NCBI GenBank assembly: GCA_037127915.1
Contig: JBAXXL010000010.1
Location: 1 to 64,000 of the forward strand
DNA length: 64,000 bases
DNA from: JBAXXL01 sp037127915
GTDB taxonomy: Bacteria; Bacteroidota; Ignavibacteria; Kapaibacteriales; UBA2268
Direction: 5' to 3'
The position numbers and the translations under genes were made by a program. The stretch's first letter is position 1, and every line of letters starts with the position of its first letter. Under the pieces are notes generated by a model, which saw nothing but the letters and a program-made list of their open reading frames with translations, searched no databases and was not told the DNA's origin. This document shows positions 8,477 through 17,716 of the stretch, piece after piece.

Positions 8477-11400
8477 ATGAAAAAGTTATGTATAGTTTTT
8501 ATTTTATTTGTAACACTATTTCTAAATTTAGATGCTCAAATTTTCTATAATATTGAAAAGCCTCTTTCTTATCAGAAACAAGGATTAATAGACATAAAGG
8601 AATTACCTTCAATCATATTTGATGTAGATAATACCGGTAATCTAGTGAAAGATAAAATCTCCATAATTTTAAAGGATTACCTTAAAATCGAAAAAAATGG
8701 AAATAAAATTGTTGCTCGCGTAAAATTCATTGTTGCATCAAAATCACTTGGCGAAATGACATTGAGATTCAGTAACGTTCAACTTAATAATGGTACATAT
8801 TGCTACGTCTATACCCCTGAATACCAAATAGTAGCCGGACCGGTTTACCAAAAATCAATAAATAATATGCTAAATATCGTTAAAATTCCGGCAAATGAAC
8901 TTGTTCTTGAAATAATTTCCAATAGTGAACAGGATTATAATTTGATTTTTTCTTCGATTTCATTTCAATCAATTGATGATTCTATGCCAAAAAGTAAGTA
9001 TAGCTTGCAGGATGATGAAACTGATTGGGATTGCAATAATAACGGGATAGATGGAAATCCTAAATACTTCGACAATATTAGCCAGACATATTCAGAAAAT
9101 AGTGCTTCTTATCTTGGTGCTTGGTATGACTGCGACCTATTAAAACTTCAAAATTTATATTCAATTAATGATGAAAACATTGCCGCTTCAAGAGCATCTT
9201 GTATTATTATGGAACCTCCGCATTTAAATACAGAACCACCAAATAATTGGATTGATTATTGGGGTGCAAATTCAGGTACATTGATGAACTTTCCTGAAAG
9301 CGATTGCAAAGGGATTATTTTCACTGCATACCATCTTGGATTCATTAAACAAATATGCGATTATACCATTTTAGCTAATAATAAACAAATCTCAACTTCA
9401 CAACAAGAAGTTTTGGATAATACAATTATACGTTTCAATTGGCACCATAAGTATGGTAAACCCATCCATTTAGAAGGGTGTAGCCAAAATGACTTCGCTT
9501 TATGGCGGAAAACAATAGATTTTGATGAAGTAATAGATTATTGTGGTGTTCGAGGTGTAGCTTATGTGCCAAATATAATGGGATTTCCTGATTATGCTAT
9601 TTTAGAAATGAACCAAACTCCGTTTTATAAAGAATTACACTTGGGTTGGACAACTCAACGTATTTACGATTTCAATTCTTCAACAGACCTTAATAATCCA
9701 GGGGATTTTTCGATTTTAGGAAGGCACGGTGCAACACCTACATATTTGTTTAAAAATTCCGGCGGTTTCGTAGAGAGAATGGGGGATTGGGCCGCTGGCA
9801 TACAACTAAAAGTTATTGACACAAACGATCCAGCACTACCACAACTACCACCGCCAGCAGATCCTCGAGTACGAAGTTTTAGTGGCTGGTCAGGATCGCA
9901 ACTGTTATATCCCTATTATAATAATGCTAGTGAAAGAATTGGATTGGGAATAACTAAATCAGGCACATCTACTGATATTATAAGTTATACTTATGCATAT
10001 ATTTTTAATTTTCGTGATTGTTATATTATTGACACAAGCTTAACAATTGCTTTTCCAAACACAGGGAATGATTTATATAACAAATATTTAAAACTCCATA
10101 CAAATGAATTTATCATTGATGATGATTTTTATTGGATGCCATCGAAAGAAAATAAAGAAAAATGCTCAAGTACATTAGGTGGTGGTACTGATACTTGTAC
10201 ATTTGATTTAAATGCTAAATTAGACGTTGTTTACCCTGAAGATGGTACTATGGAAATTACAATTAGAATAGGGGAAATTGATTCAACTGCTTTTCAAGGC
10301 AATCAAAATCCTAAAGGTATAAGAATATATAACACAACAGGAGATCAACAAACATTTTATTTTGATTCTTTCGCTGATGGTATTAAAATTAATTCAGTAA
10401 TTAAGTTTACAATTAGCCGGTGCGACCTCTTCTACTATCAAATGATGGGATTAACTGATCTTACCTTCGGAATAGATTATTATGATTCACAAGGAAGAAT
10501 ACTTAATGCATATGGTTGTAGTAAAACATATACCTTCCCATTTCCTAATACTTTATGTGAAGCATTTACTGTTACTAATGAAAGAATTAGTGGACCTCCT
10601 TTTGATTCATGCTGTTCTTACAGAATCATGATAAATTTCAAAGGTTGTGACGATTATAGCAATATCAAACGAAAAATGTTAGAAGTTTTAAGAATAAAAA
10701 ATCTTAATACACAAGTTGAGACTTTAATTACGAACCAAATGGATTTGAACATAGATTTTAATGATAGTACAATGAGCTTTGTAATTAATAATATATGTTC
10801 TACAACTTCTTATAAACTTATTGCTTTATTCGGAGCTCCAAAAAACTGTGAATCTTTTGAATTTACCTTAGAATGTGTTGCACCGGAATCATCCGAAGAC
10901 TGTTGCAAATTATTCAATCTTGCCTTGACAAGTCTTTGGTATCAAGGCATACCTTTCAATGGTTTATTACATCACGAAAGACCAGGCATGTTTTCTTTAT
11001 ATTTTTCTGAAACAAAAAATGAAACTTATCCTCCTTATTGCCTAGACTATCAATTCATTAGTGCACATGTTTATTGTATTGATTCACTTGGTTTGCCTTC
11101 ATTTTTTGATATGATAATAACACCGGATGAAAATGGAAAAGCAAGAAGTGTACCAGGAACATTTTATAATTTACCTTCCGGAACTTATTGTTTTTATGCT
11201 GATATCACTACAAATCACGGTATTTGTCATGATACACTCTGTATCTATTGGGATGGTACTAATTGGGTAAAAACTTCAACTACTCCAGGTCCAATTTTTT
11301 ATATTGATGAAAGTAACAACAGTAATAGCAGTGATAACATTCTTCCATTATCAAACAAATTGGATTATGAAAAAGTTACAATTGTGGATATGTATGGAAA

Positions 11401-11524
11401 AGTTATAATTGAAAGCAAACCGATTGACAAAATTGATGTTTCAAAACTACCAAAAGGAACTTATAATATCATATATAGAAAGAAGGATAAAATAATGCAG
11501 ACACAGAAATTGATAATAAAGTAA
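8477..11524 (+). CDS. Large secreted protein with trypsin-like serine peptidase core and T9SS sorting domain
   Basis: A 1015-residue protein with a signal peptide (1-20). Residues about 230-500 show the order of a chymotrypsin-fold peptidase: FTAYHL with His286, DYAILEM with Asp372, then GWSGSQL with candidate nucleophile Ser472, plus an LGRHGATPTYL segment before it like that of lysyl-endopeptidase-type enzymes. The usual TAAHC is altered to TAYHL, so activity is not certain. The middle and C-terminal parts are cysteine-rich (paired CC in DSCCSYR and DCCKLF) and look like beta modules that bind or bridge. The last 65 residues form a type A sorting domain that lacks the usual YPNP start but ends QKLIIK. 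Co-transcribed with the LRR gene 9 bp upstream. The peptidase assignment is from the spacing of the triad only. Confidence 0.7.
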   Translation: MKKLCIVFILFVTLFLNLDAQIFYNIEKPLSYQKQGLIDIKELPSIIFDVDNTGNLVKDKISIILKDYLKIEKNGNKIVARVKFIVASKSLGEMTLRFSNVQLNNGTYCYVYTPEYQIVAGPVYQKSINNMLNIVKIPANELVLEIISNSEQDYNLIFSSISFQSIDDSMPKSKYSLQDDETDWDCNNNGIDGNPKYFDNISQTYSENSASYLGAWYDCDLLKLQNLYSINDENIAASRASCIIMEPPHLNTEPPNNWIDYWGANSGTLMNFPESDCKGIIFTAYHLGFIKQICDYTILANNKQISTSQQEVLDNTIIRFNWHHKYGKPIHLEGCSQNDFALWRKTIDFDEVIDYCGVRGVAYVPNIMGFPDYAILEMNQTPFYKELHLGWTTQRIYDFNSSTDLNNPGDFSILGRHGATPTYLFKNSGGFVERMGDWAAGIQLKVIDTNDPALPQLPPPADPRVRSFSGWSGSQLLYPYYNNASERIGLGITKSGTSTDIISYTYAYIFNFRDCYIIDTSLTIAFPNTGNDLYNKYLKLHTNEFIIDDDFYWMPSKENKEKCSSTLGGGTDTCTFDLNAKLDVVYPEDGTMEITIRIGEIDSTAFQGNQNPKGIRIYNTTGDQQTFYFDSFADGIKINSVIKFTISRCDLFYYQMMGLTDLTFGIDYYDSQGRILNAYGCSKTYTFPFPNTLCEAFTVTNERISGPPFDSCCSYRIMINFKGCDDYSNIKRKMLEVLRIKNLNTQVETLITNQMDLNIDFNDSTMSFVINNICSTTSYKLIALFGAPKNCESFEFTLECVAPESSEDCCKLFNLALTSLWYQGIPFNGLLHHERPGMFSLYFSETKNETYPPYCLDYQFISAHVYCIDSLGLPSFFDMIITPDENGKARSVPGTFYNLPSGTYCFYADITTNHGICHDTLCIYWDGTNWVKTSTTPGPIFYIDESNNSNSSDNILPLSNKLDYEKVTIVDMYGKVIIESKPIDKIDVSKLPKGTYNIIYRKKDKIMQTQKLIIK

Positions 11525-11561
11525 TAAATAAATCAGGGTTGTTCCAAAACTTGGTTGCAAT

Positions 11562-11680
11562 GAGGCTGTCTCAAAACGACAAATCTCGCGAACAGACAGG
11601 AATGTCTGTTCAACTACACCACGCTAATATATAGTAGCTTAGACATTCCTGTCTGAGCTATATTGTTAAATTTTGAGACT
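11562..11680. repeat. MITE-like element with nested inverted repeats
   Basis: The outer ends GAGGCTGTCTCAAAA (11562-11576) and its degenerate inverse ending near 11685 resemble the ends of some IS1182/IS5-type elements. Inside lies a perfect 14-bp inverted repeat (AGACAGGAATGTCT at 11594-11607, inverse at 11641-11654). No coding capacity. It sits between convergent genes and could double as a terminator. Confidence 0.5.
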
Positions 11681-11725
11681 ACACCAATATTCTAAAAGGA
11701 TTATCGGCTCACTAATTCGCATATT

Positions 11726-12259
11726 CTAAAAATCAAATCTAACATTTACGATATAATATTCGTTTTCTTTACCGAAGCTAAGTTGTAGGTTGTTTTTTTC
11801 ATAAGGGGTGGTGAAGAGATATGCGCATCCGGTTCCTATGATTGCGCCGGCGGCTACATCCCAGATATAGTGTTTTTTGGCATATACTCGCGTCCAGCCG
11901 GTATATCCGGCTAATATATATGCTGGAAGCCCTACCTTCCATCCGTATCGTCTCTGGATGAATGCGGCGCTACTAAACCCACTGGCAGTATGTGCAGATG
12001 GAAAGGAATATAATCCGCCATTGGGTCTTCGCTCATTAACTATAAACTTTAGCGCATAAGTGAGTGCAAGTTGTGCGGCATAAGTTTCAGTAAATTGAAA
12101 TGCGCCGTTTAGGTTGTTTTCATAAAGAAGACTTGCACTGCCGGCAACTACAGGTAATCCAGCCGCTAATATATCGCCCGATAGTTCAATAGCCGATTTT
12201 TGTGCATATAGATTAGTGGAAAATATAATAAAAAATAAAAATAGAGCTATGTTTTTCAT
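11726..12259 (-). CDS. PAP2-family phosphatase-like protein
   Basis: A 177-residue protein of the type 2 phosphatidic acid phosphatase superfamily with a signal peptide (1-19, cut after YAQ). All three motifs are present: KxxxxxxRP as Lys71 to Arg78-Pro79, PSAH (87-90) with the general acid/base His90, and a third motif with Arg124, nucleophile candidate His130 and Asp134. Likely substrates are lipid phosphates or undecaprenyl pyrophosphate at the periplasmic side. It has fewer membrane helices than classical PAP2 enzymes. The ATG at 12259 is chosen over 12298 because a terminator hairpin for the upstream gene occupies 12282-12320 and the shorter form gives a clean signal peptide. Confidence 0.88.
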   Translation of the reverse strand: MKNIALFLFFIIFSTNLYAQKSAIELSGDILAAGLPVVAGSASLLYENNLNGAFQFTETYAAQLALTYALKFIVNERRPNGGLYSFPSAHTASGFSSAAFIQRRYGWKVGLPAYILAGYTGWTRVYAKKHYIWDVAAGAIIGTGCAYLFTTPYEKNNLQLSFGKENEYYIVNVRFDF

Positions 12260-12281
12260 TTGAATATTGAATTTTGGTCTT

Positions 12282-12320
12282 AAAAAAATCAACCACACAG
12301 TACGTGCCTGCGTGGTTAAT
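12282..12320 (-). terminator. Terminator of the BFD-like ferredoxin gene
   Basis: Arms 12291-12300 and 12308-12317 pair at nine of ten positions around a 7-nt loop, and on the minus strand the stem is followed by a T tract (12282-12288). It lies 47 bp after the ferredoxin stop. Confidence 0.75.
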
Positions 12321-12366
12321 TAATTTCATTTAAAGTTTTGAATGAAATATCAAAGCGATAATTGTA

Positions 12367-12549
12367 TTATACGCCGTAAACTTCATCTAAAATTTCTTGA
12401 ATTGTGTCTTGGCAACCACCGCAACCGGTTCCAGCTTCAGTTGCATCACCAACTTCGTCGATTGTTTTTAAACCTTTTTCTTTAATTGCTTTTAGGATTT
12501 CGCCTCTGTAAACTTCATTACAAGTGCATACTAATGTATCGTCGTCCAT
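12367..12549 (-). CDS. BFD-type [2Fe-2S] ferredoxin
   Basis: A 60-residue stand-alone BFD domain. The four cluster ligands are Cys8 and Cys10 (VCTCNEV) and Cys43 and Cys46 (TGCGGCQ), the spacing of bacterioferritin-associated ferredoxin and of BFD modules in nitrite reductases and NifU. Known roles are electron delivery for iron release from bacterioferritin or cluster handling; no bacterioferritin gene is visible here, so the partner is unknown. A GAGG sits shortly before the ATG, and a terminator follows. The size matches single-domain BFD proteins. Confidence 0.9.
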   Translation of the reverse strand: MDDDTLVCTCNEVYRGEILKAIKEKGLKTIDEVGDATEAGTGCGGCQDTIQEILDEVYGV

Positions 12550-12764
12550 GTTTAACCTCAGTTTATCAATAATTTTATAAATATTAATTAGAATGTTTCA
12601 AAAATAGCTAAATTTATTCTAAATACAAAAAATATTTTCAACTACAGAAAGACAAAATTGTCTTTTTTCTATACTGTTAAGACCGAAATACTATAAAAAA
12701 TATTTTAACACTTGGCTAATATTTTTATTTATTCATATAAAACAATGAACATTGCCCAAAACTC

Positions 12765-14411
12765 TTATCTTGTAATCAATATTTTATTATAATAACTAAT
12801 ACCGCTTGTATCGGTAAGGCGAAGTATATATATGCCGTTTTGAAGATCCTTTGTACTAATAGTATTTGAATTACTTTGTATAATCAATTCTTGACCCTGC
12901 AAATTGAGAATCGACAATTTGGAAGGATAAAGTTCTGAAACAACCTTAACATAATCCATTGCAGGATTCGGGTAAATGGAAATATTGTAAACAGGATCTT
13001 CAACAGAGGTTGTATCTAATGAACAATTTTCCGATAGACTATTATTGTTTTCAACGAATCCTTTTCGTGTTAAATCTTTGCCATTAAAAGCCGAATAAGT
13101 ATTTGGATAAAAAACACATCTGAACAATTGATTCATTCCCTTTGTGCTTTGCCCCTGATTAGTTATTCCTAATACAGAAATCGGATTGATATATTTCCAA
13201 ACTTCGTTTTTTAAACTATCAATTTCGAAAAATATCCCGCTACCACCGTTACAGATCAGCATATTCCCATTAGACAATTGCTGAGCAGAGCCTAATACGG
13301 AAGAGAAAAAATCTTGGGGGTTTTCTGCTGAATATGACCATTTCGGTTTATCCGGACTATAAGGTAATTTACTATCGTAAAAACCATCGCTATTTAAAGG
13401 TGGTTTAACAATATCTACAGAAGTAAACCGGTTTCCATTATTAATTCTTGCATTATTAAACACGCTAATGCAGTTTTCATTTGGAAAACCCTTAGGTATC
13501 CATTTAGCTGAATGTTGAAAAAAGAGTTCCTGATCGGTAGCCTCTCCTTTTCCATAAGTTATGGAATTACCCCATCTGTATAGCAAATCGCCTCCTTTGC
13601 CATATTTACCACCTGAATGTCCAGCCGATTCCTCTTTCGAAGTACTATGATCAATTATCCAGATTTCTCCAAAGTTAGGTACAGATAGCATTATTTGGTC
13701 TAACTCCTCATTATAATCTATTGAATTAAAATGAAGCCAATCACGCAAACTTACAAAATTCACTTGGTTAATATTTATCAGCTCAGGGTGTTGGGATATT
13801 TCGGCATAATTCGGTTTTGTTGGGAATGCATTCTGAATTAAATGATCCCAGACTTTCCATTCCCATACAATTTCTGCGGAATCAGTGCCAATTGGGCGCA
13901 ATTCAATAATTTTTTCACTCCAAATATAATTTTCTAATAATGCCGGCTTCCTTCCCATGTCGGTCGATTCGATTTCATTTTTATAATCCCAACAAATTGC
14001 TAAGATGTTACCATTTTTCAAAGGGGCTATGTCATGGTGCATGCATTGTGTCGAGTCTGATATTATGTAACTCCAAAGTACTTTACCATCCCAATCAAGT
14101 TTCTCTATTATCCCACCGGAACCGCCGGCATCAAAGATTGCATTCGCCAAATAGCCTGTACGCAGTAAATTGCCATCCGGTAATAGATATGCTGAAAAAC
14201 CAGGTCTATACTTACAATCCCATTTGTTAACAACATATCCGCATTTATCAATCAAATACGTTGTTGTAGAATAGGTTGGTGAAAACAGTACATATCCGTC
14301 ATCTAAACTACCAAAGTCATGTTTTATTAATCCGACAGTTATTGATGCCCATAGAATAGGGCTCCCAATAACAATCAATAATAAAACCGACAATAATATA
14401 AACTTTTTCAT
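12765..14411 (-). CDS. ASST-like secreted beta-propeller protein, array copy 1
   Basis: 548 residues: signal peptide (1-22), an arylsulfotransferase-like six-bladed propeller (about 25-440), then a type A sorting domain from IYPNP. This is the last gene of the array and the most divergent of the eight compact copies. The histidine motif elsewhere QHHD is MHHD here, and QHDA is QHSA, while HFNSIDY and IDHSTS are kept. Family enzymes move sulfate between phenols through a sulfo-histidine; whether these secreted FCB forms do so is unproven. The two cysteines shared by the array (in IDKCGY and in ENCSL before the sorting domain) are present and may be disulfide-bonded. It starts 4 bp after the preceding stop. 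Confidence 0.85.
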   Translation of the reverse strand: MKKFILLSVLLLIVIGSPILWASITVGLIKHDFGSLDDGYVLFSPTYSTTTYLIDKCGYVVNKWDCKYRPGFSAYLLPDGNLLRTGYLANAIFDAGGSGGIIEKLDWDGKVLWSYIISDSTQCMHHDIAPLKNGNILAICWDYKNEIESTDMGRKPALLENYIWSEKIIELRPIGTDSAEIVWEWKVWDHLIQNAFPTKPNYAEISQHPELININQVNFVSLRDWLHFNSIDYNEELDQIMLSVPNFGEIWIIDHSTSKEESAGHSGGKYGKGGDLLYRWGNSITYGKGEATDQELFFQHSAKWIPKGFPNENCISVFNNARINNGNRFTSVDIVKPPLNSDGFYDSKLPYSPDKPKWSYSAENPQDFFSSVLGSAQQLSNGNMLICNGGSGIFFEIDSLKNEVWKYINPISVLGITNQGQSTKGMNQLFRCVFYPNTYSAFNGKDLTRKGFVENNNSLSENCSLDTTSVEDPVYNISIYPNPAMDYVKVVSELYPSKLSILNLQGQELIIQSNSNTISTKDLQNGIYILRLTDTSGISYYNKILITR

Positions 14412-14415
14412 ATAT

Positions 14416-16062
14416 TTATCTTTTTATAATGAATTTATTACTTGTTATATTACCACTATCACTTATTAAATGAATGAAATACATTCCATTCGGAAGGTCT
14501 TTCGTGCTAATTTTATTTGTGTTTTTAGTGGTTACTATTTTGTTTCCGTTGGCATCAAGTAGCTCAATTGTATATGATAGATATTCGGTTTCAATTGTTA
14601 TTTCTTCGTCAGTAGGATTTGGATACACAGTTAATTCATCAATAGTACCAGTTTCTTCAACACCGTCGAATAGAGTACATCCATAAGAATTTACATTTTT
14701 ATTTTCAATCAATTTTTTATTAGAAAAATTCTTTCCTTCAAATCCACTATAATCTACCGGATAGTATGTACAGCGAAAGACATCATTTGCCAAAGCCGGT
14801 GAGCCTTGTGCAATCGGACCAGATGCTTTAACAGGATTTACATATTCCCAGACTTTGTTTTTGTCTTTATCAATTTCAAAAAATGTGCCTGCCGGACCAT
14901 TACAGATCAAAACATTGCCGTTTATTAATTGTTGAGCGCCCGAAATGTTTTTAGCGAAGAATCCATCTCCCTTATATGACCAGTCCGGTGCGATTGGACC
15001 GAATGGAAGGGTTTGATCGTAGGAACCAGATTCGGTTAAAGGAGTTGAAATAATATCCACTGAAGAATATTTAGCTGTAGTCGGACCGCGCCAATTATTA
15101 AATAGCATTATCTTACCTGCATTGGGAAAACCCTCGGGAATCCAATAAGCATCATGCTGATAAAATAGTTGTTGGTCTTCTGCTGTCCCATGATTATACA
15201 TTATTGGATTTCCCCAGCGATATAAAAAATCACCGCCTTTGCCGTATTTACCTCCTATGTGTGATGCGGCTTCAGCCTTTGTTGTGCTATGGTCTATTAT
15301 CCATATTTCATTAAAAAAAGGACCGCTTATAACTATTTGATCAAGTTTAGGATTGTAATCAATTGAATTAAAGTGCAACCAATCCGGGATGGCGTCTTTC
15401 CCTGAACCTTTGCGAACATTTACATCCATAAGTTGTGGATTATCTGATGGTATTCCATAATTCTCTTTTTGGTCATCAAAATTTTGCACTAAATGATCCC
15501 ATGCTTTCCATTCCCAAACTATTTCAGCAGAATCCTTTCCTATAGGACGCAATTCCAGAAGCTTCTCGCTCCAAAATTCCTTATTGAATAATTCTGGATC
15601 CCTGCCGGCACTTAGTAATTCTTCAAAAGTTTTTTTCTCCCAAACAATAACTAATATATTCCCATTGGGCATATATTTAACATCGTGGTGTTGACATTCA
15701 TTTTCAGTCGATATTTTATACTGCCAATCAACATTGCCATCCCAATCCAAAATTTCGATATAACCACCGCCGCCACCAGTATAAAAAGGCGAAAAAGCAT
15801 CAACTCCTGTTTTTAATAATTTTCCGTTAGGAAGAAAATACACAGATAATCCGGGACGGTATTGGCTAAGCCAACTATGAACAACATATCCACATTTATC
15901 AATCAGATAGGTTGTTGTATTGTTACACGGTGCAAATAGGATATAGCCGTCGTCTAAACTACCGGAGTCATGTTTTAATAATCCTACGGTTATGGAAGCG
16001 GAATAAACATTATTGCCAAAAACTAACATTAATATTGTCAAAAAAAGGATTTTATTTTTCAT
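14416..16062 (-). CDS. ASST-like secreted beta-propeller protein, array copy 2
   Basis: 548 residues with signal peptide (1-21), propeller and type A sorting domain (VYPNPTDEE at its start, KFIIKR at the end). Conserved histidines that are candidates for the ASST active site are His125-His126 (QHHD), His230 (DWLHFNSIDY), His258 (IDHSTT) and His303 (QHDAYWI). Repeated blade motifs such as MPNGNILVI and LPNGKLLKT show the propeller repeats. A conserved WEWKxWDHLVQ helix-like insert lies near residue 183. This copy has a short unique insert (VRKGSGKDAIP) before the third motif. Gaps of 4 bp on both sides indicate one transcription unit with its neighbours. Confidence 0.88.
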   Translation of the reverse strand: MKNKILFLTILMLVFGNNVYSASITVGLLKHDSGSLDDGYILFAPCNNTTTYLIDKCGYVVHSWLSQYRPGLSVYFLPNGKLLKTGVDAFSPFYTGGGGGYIEILDWDGNVDWQYKISTENECQHHDVKYMPNGNILVIVWEKKTFEELLSAGRDPELFNKEFWSEKLLELRPIGKDSAEIVWEWKAWDHLVQNFDDQKENYGIPSDNPQLMDVNVRKGSGKDAIPDWLHFNSIDYNPKLDQIVISGPFFNEIWIIDHSTTKAEAASHIGGKYGKGGDFLYRWGNPIMYNHGTAEDQQLFYQHDAYWIPEGFPNAGKIMLFNNWRGPTTAKYSSVDIISTPLTESGSYDQTLPFGPIAPDWSYKGDGFFAKNISGAQQLINGNVLICNGPAGTFFEIDKDKNKVWEYVNPVKASGPIAQGSPALANDVFRCTYYPVDYSGFEGKNFSNKKLIENKNVNSYGCTLFDGVEETGTIDELTVYPNPTDEEITIETEYLSYTIELLDANGNKIVTTKNTNKISTKDLPNGMYFIHLISDSGNITSNKFIIKR

Positions 16063-16066
16063 ATAT

Positions 16067-17713
16067 TTATCTTTTTATAATGAATTTTTTACTTGTTATA
16101 TCACCACTATCAGTTATCAAATTGATGAAATAAATTCCATTTGAAAGTTCTTTAGTGCAGATTGTATTTTTATTTTTTGCGGTTAGCATTTTCATGCCAT
16201 TAATATCGAAGATTTCCACGCTGAAAGAAATATTTTCAATACCAATTGTTATGTAATCCCAAGAAGGATCAAAATAAATGTAATAATCAGGGAAGTTTGT
16301 TGTTTTCTCAACCGATACTATTTTACAGCTTTCGGAATTTTGATTTTCATTTTCTATTAAACCTATTCTTGTTAAGTCTTTACCAACCAAGCCCGCGTAG
16401 TCACTAGGGTAAAATGTACAGTGGAAAACGTTGTTGTTCATTTTAGGTTGGATTCCTTGCTTAATAATTCCACCTGTTCCAACAGGATTAACATATTTCC
16501 AAACTATATTTTTCGATGAATCTAATACGAAAAATTCTCCTTTGGGTCCATTACATATCAACACATTACTTTTATTGAGCATTTGCACGCTTGACAAATT
16601 CACAGCAAGAAAATCTGATGGCTTAGGTGCAGTATAAGACCATTCAGTTTTTGTCGGAGCGTAAGGAAGTTCGCTACTATAAAACCCTTCACTATTGATA
16701 GGGGGTTTGATAATATCAACGGAAGAGTATTTAATATCATTCTCATTGCGTAAGTTGTTAAATAACATTATACATCCGGCGTAAGGAAGTCCTTCAGTAA
16801 TCCAATGAGCATTATGTTGGAAAAATAGTTGTTGATCTGTGGCAGTTCCGTGTCTGTATGCCGCTGGATTTCCCCAGCGGTATAGTAAATCGCCACCTTT
16901 TCCATATTTCCCACCTTTGTGCTCTGCGGCTTCCGCTTTTGTCGTACTATGGTCTATTATCCAAACTTCATTGAAATGTCGTACACTGAGCAATATCTGG
17001 TCAAATTCCGGATTATAATCTACGAAATTTGTATGCTGCCAATCGAATCCGGCTGTAACAGAACCGGAATTTGCATCAATTAATTCAGGATGCAATTCAA
17101 CTTTATCGTAATTTTCTTTTGTACTATCGAAATCCTGCACTAAATGATCCCAAACTTTCCATTCCCAAACGATTTCAGCGGAATCCTTTCCGATGGGGCG
17201 CAATTCTTTGATTTGTTCACTACAAAACATTTTATTGAATGATTTGGGATCGCGTCCGGCAATTGTTATTTCCTCAAGCGACTTTTTATCCCAAGAAATT
17301 GCTAATATATTCCCATTTGGCATATATTTCACATCGTGATGCTGACATTCCGTTAGGGTAATTAATGAATACCGCCATTCGACGTTACCATCCCAATCTA
17401 CTATTTCTATAATACCACCACCACCGCCATTTTTGAAAGGGGATACCTCATCAGTACCTGTTTTTAGTAATTTACCATTAGGAAGAAGATAAACAGATAA
17501 TCCGGGACGGTATTTTCCAATCCACTGATGAACAACATAACCGCATTTGTCTATTAAATAGGTATTTGTGCTGTACATAGGAGCAAAAAGCACATAGCCT
17601 TGTTCCAGACTGCCATCATCAGGTTGGACTAATCCTACCGTAATTGGAACTGAATAAACAGTATTCCAAAAAGTAAAAATCAATATTAATAAAATAAGAA
17701 TTTTCATTTTCAT
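16067..17713 (-). CDS. ASST-like secreted beta-propeller protein, array copy 3
   Basis: 548 residues, same architecture. The QHHD, IDHSTT and QHNAHWI histidines are conserved, but the DWxHxNSIDY motif reads DWQHTNFVDY. The sorting domain is atypical: where siblings have YPNP it reads YFDPSWDYITIGIE, so the proline-asparagine turn is lost although the end KKFIIKR is kept. Substrate recognition by the T9SS may therefore differ in this copy. Start ATG at 17713 (MKMKILI), 3 bp after the preceding stop. Confidence 0.87.
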   Translation of the reverse strand: MKMKILILLILIFTFWNTVYSVPITVGLVQPDDGSLEQGYVLFAPMYSTNTYLIDKCGYVVHQWIGKYRPGLSVYLLPNGKLLKTGTDEVSPFKNGGGGGIIEIVDWDGNVEWRYSLITLTECQHHDVKYMPNGNILAISWDKKSLEEITIAGRDPKSFNKMFCSEQIKELRPIGKDSAEIVWEWKVWDHLVQDFDSTKENYDKVELHPELIDANSGSVTAGFDWQHTNFVDYNPEFDQILLSVRHFNEVWIIDHSTTKAEAAEHKGGKYGKGGDLLYRWGNPAAYRHGTATDQQLFFQHNAHWITEGLPYAGCIMLFNNLRNENDIKYSSVDIIKPPINSEGFYSSELPYAPTKTEWSYTAPKPSDFLAVNLSSVQMLNKSNVLICNGPKGEFFVLDSSKNIVWKYVNPVGTGGIIKQGIQPKMNNNVFHCTFYPSDYAGLVGKDLTRIGLIENENQNSESCKIVSVEKTTNFPDYYIYFDPSWDYITIGIENISFSVEIFDINGMKMLTAKNKNTICTKELSNGIYFINLITDSGDITSKKFIIKR

Positions 17714-17716
17714 TTA

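Noticed and set aside
12641..12670. AAAGACAA/TTGTCTTT hairpin as terminator of the array
   Set aside because: The T tract lies on the plus strand, where no gene ends; on the minus strand it is too poor to call.
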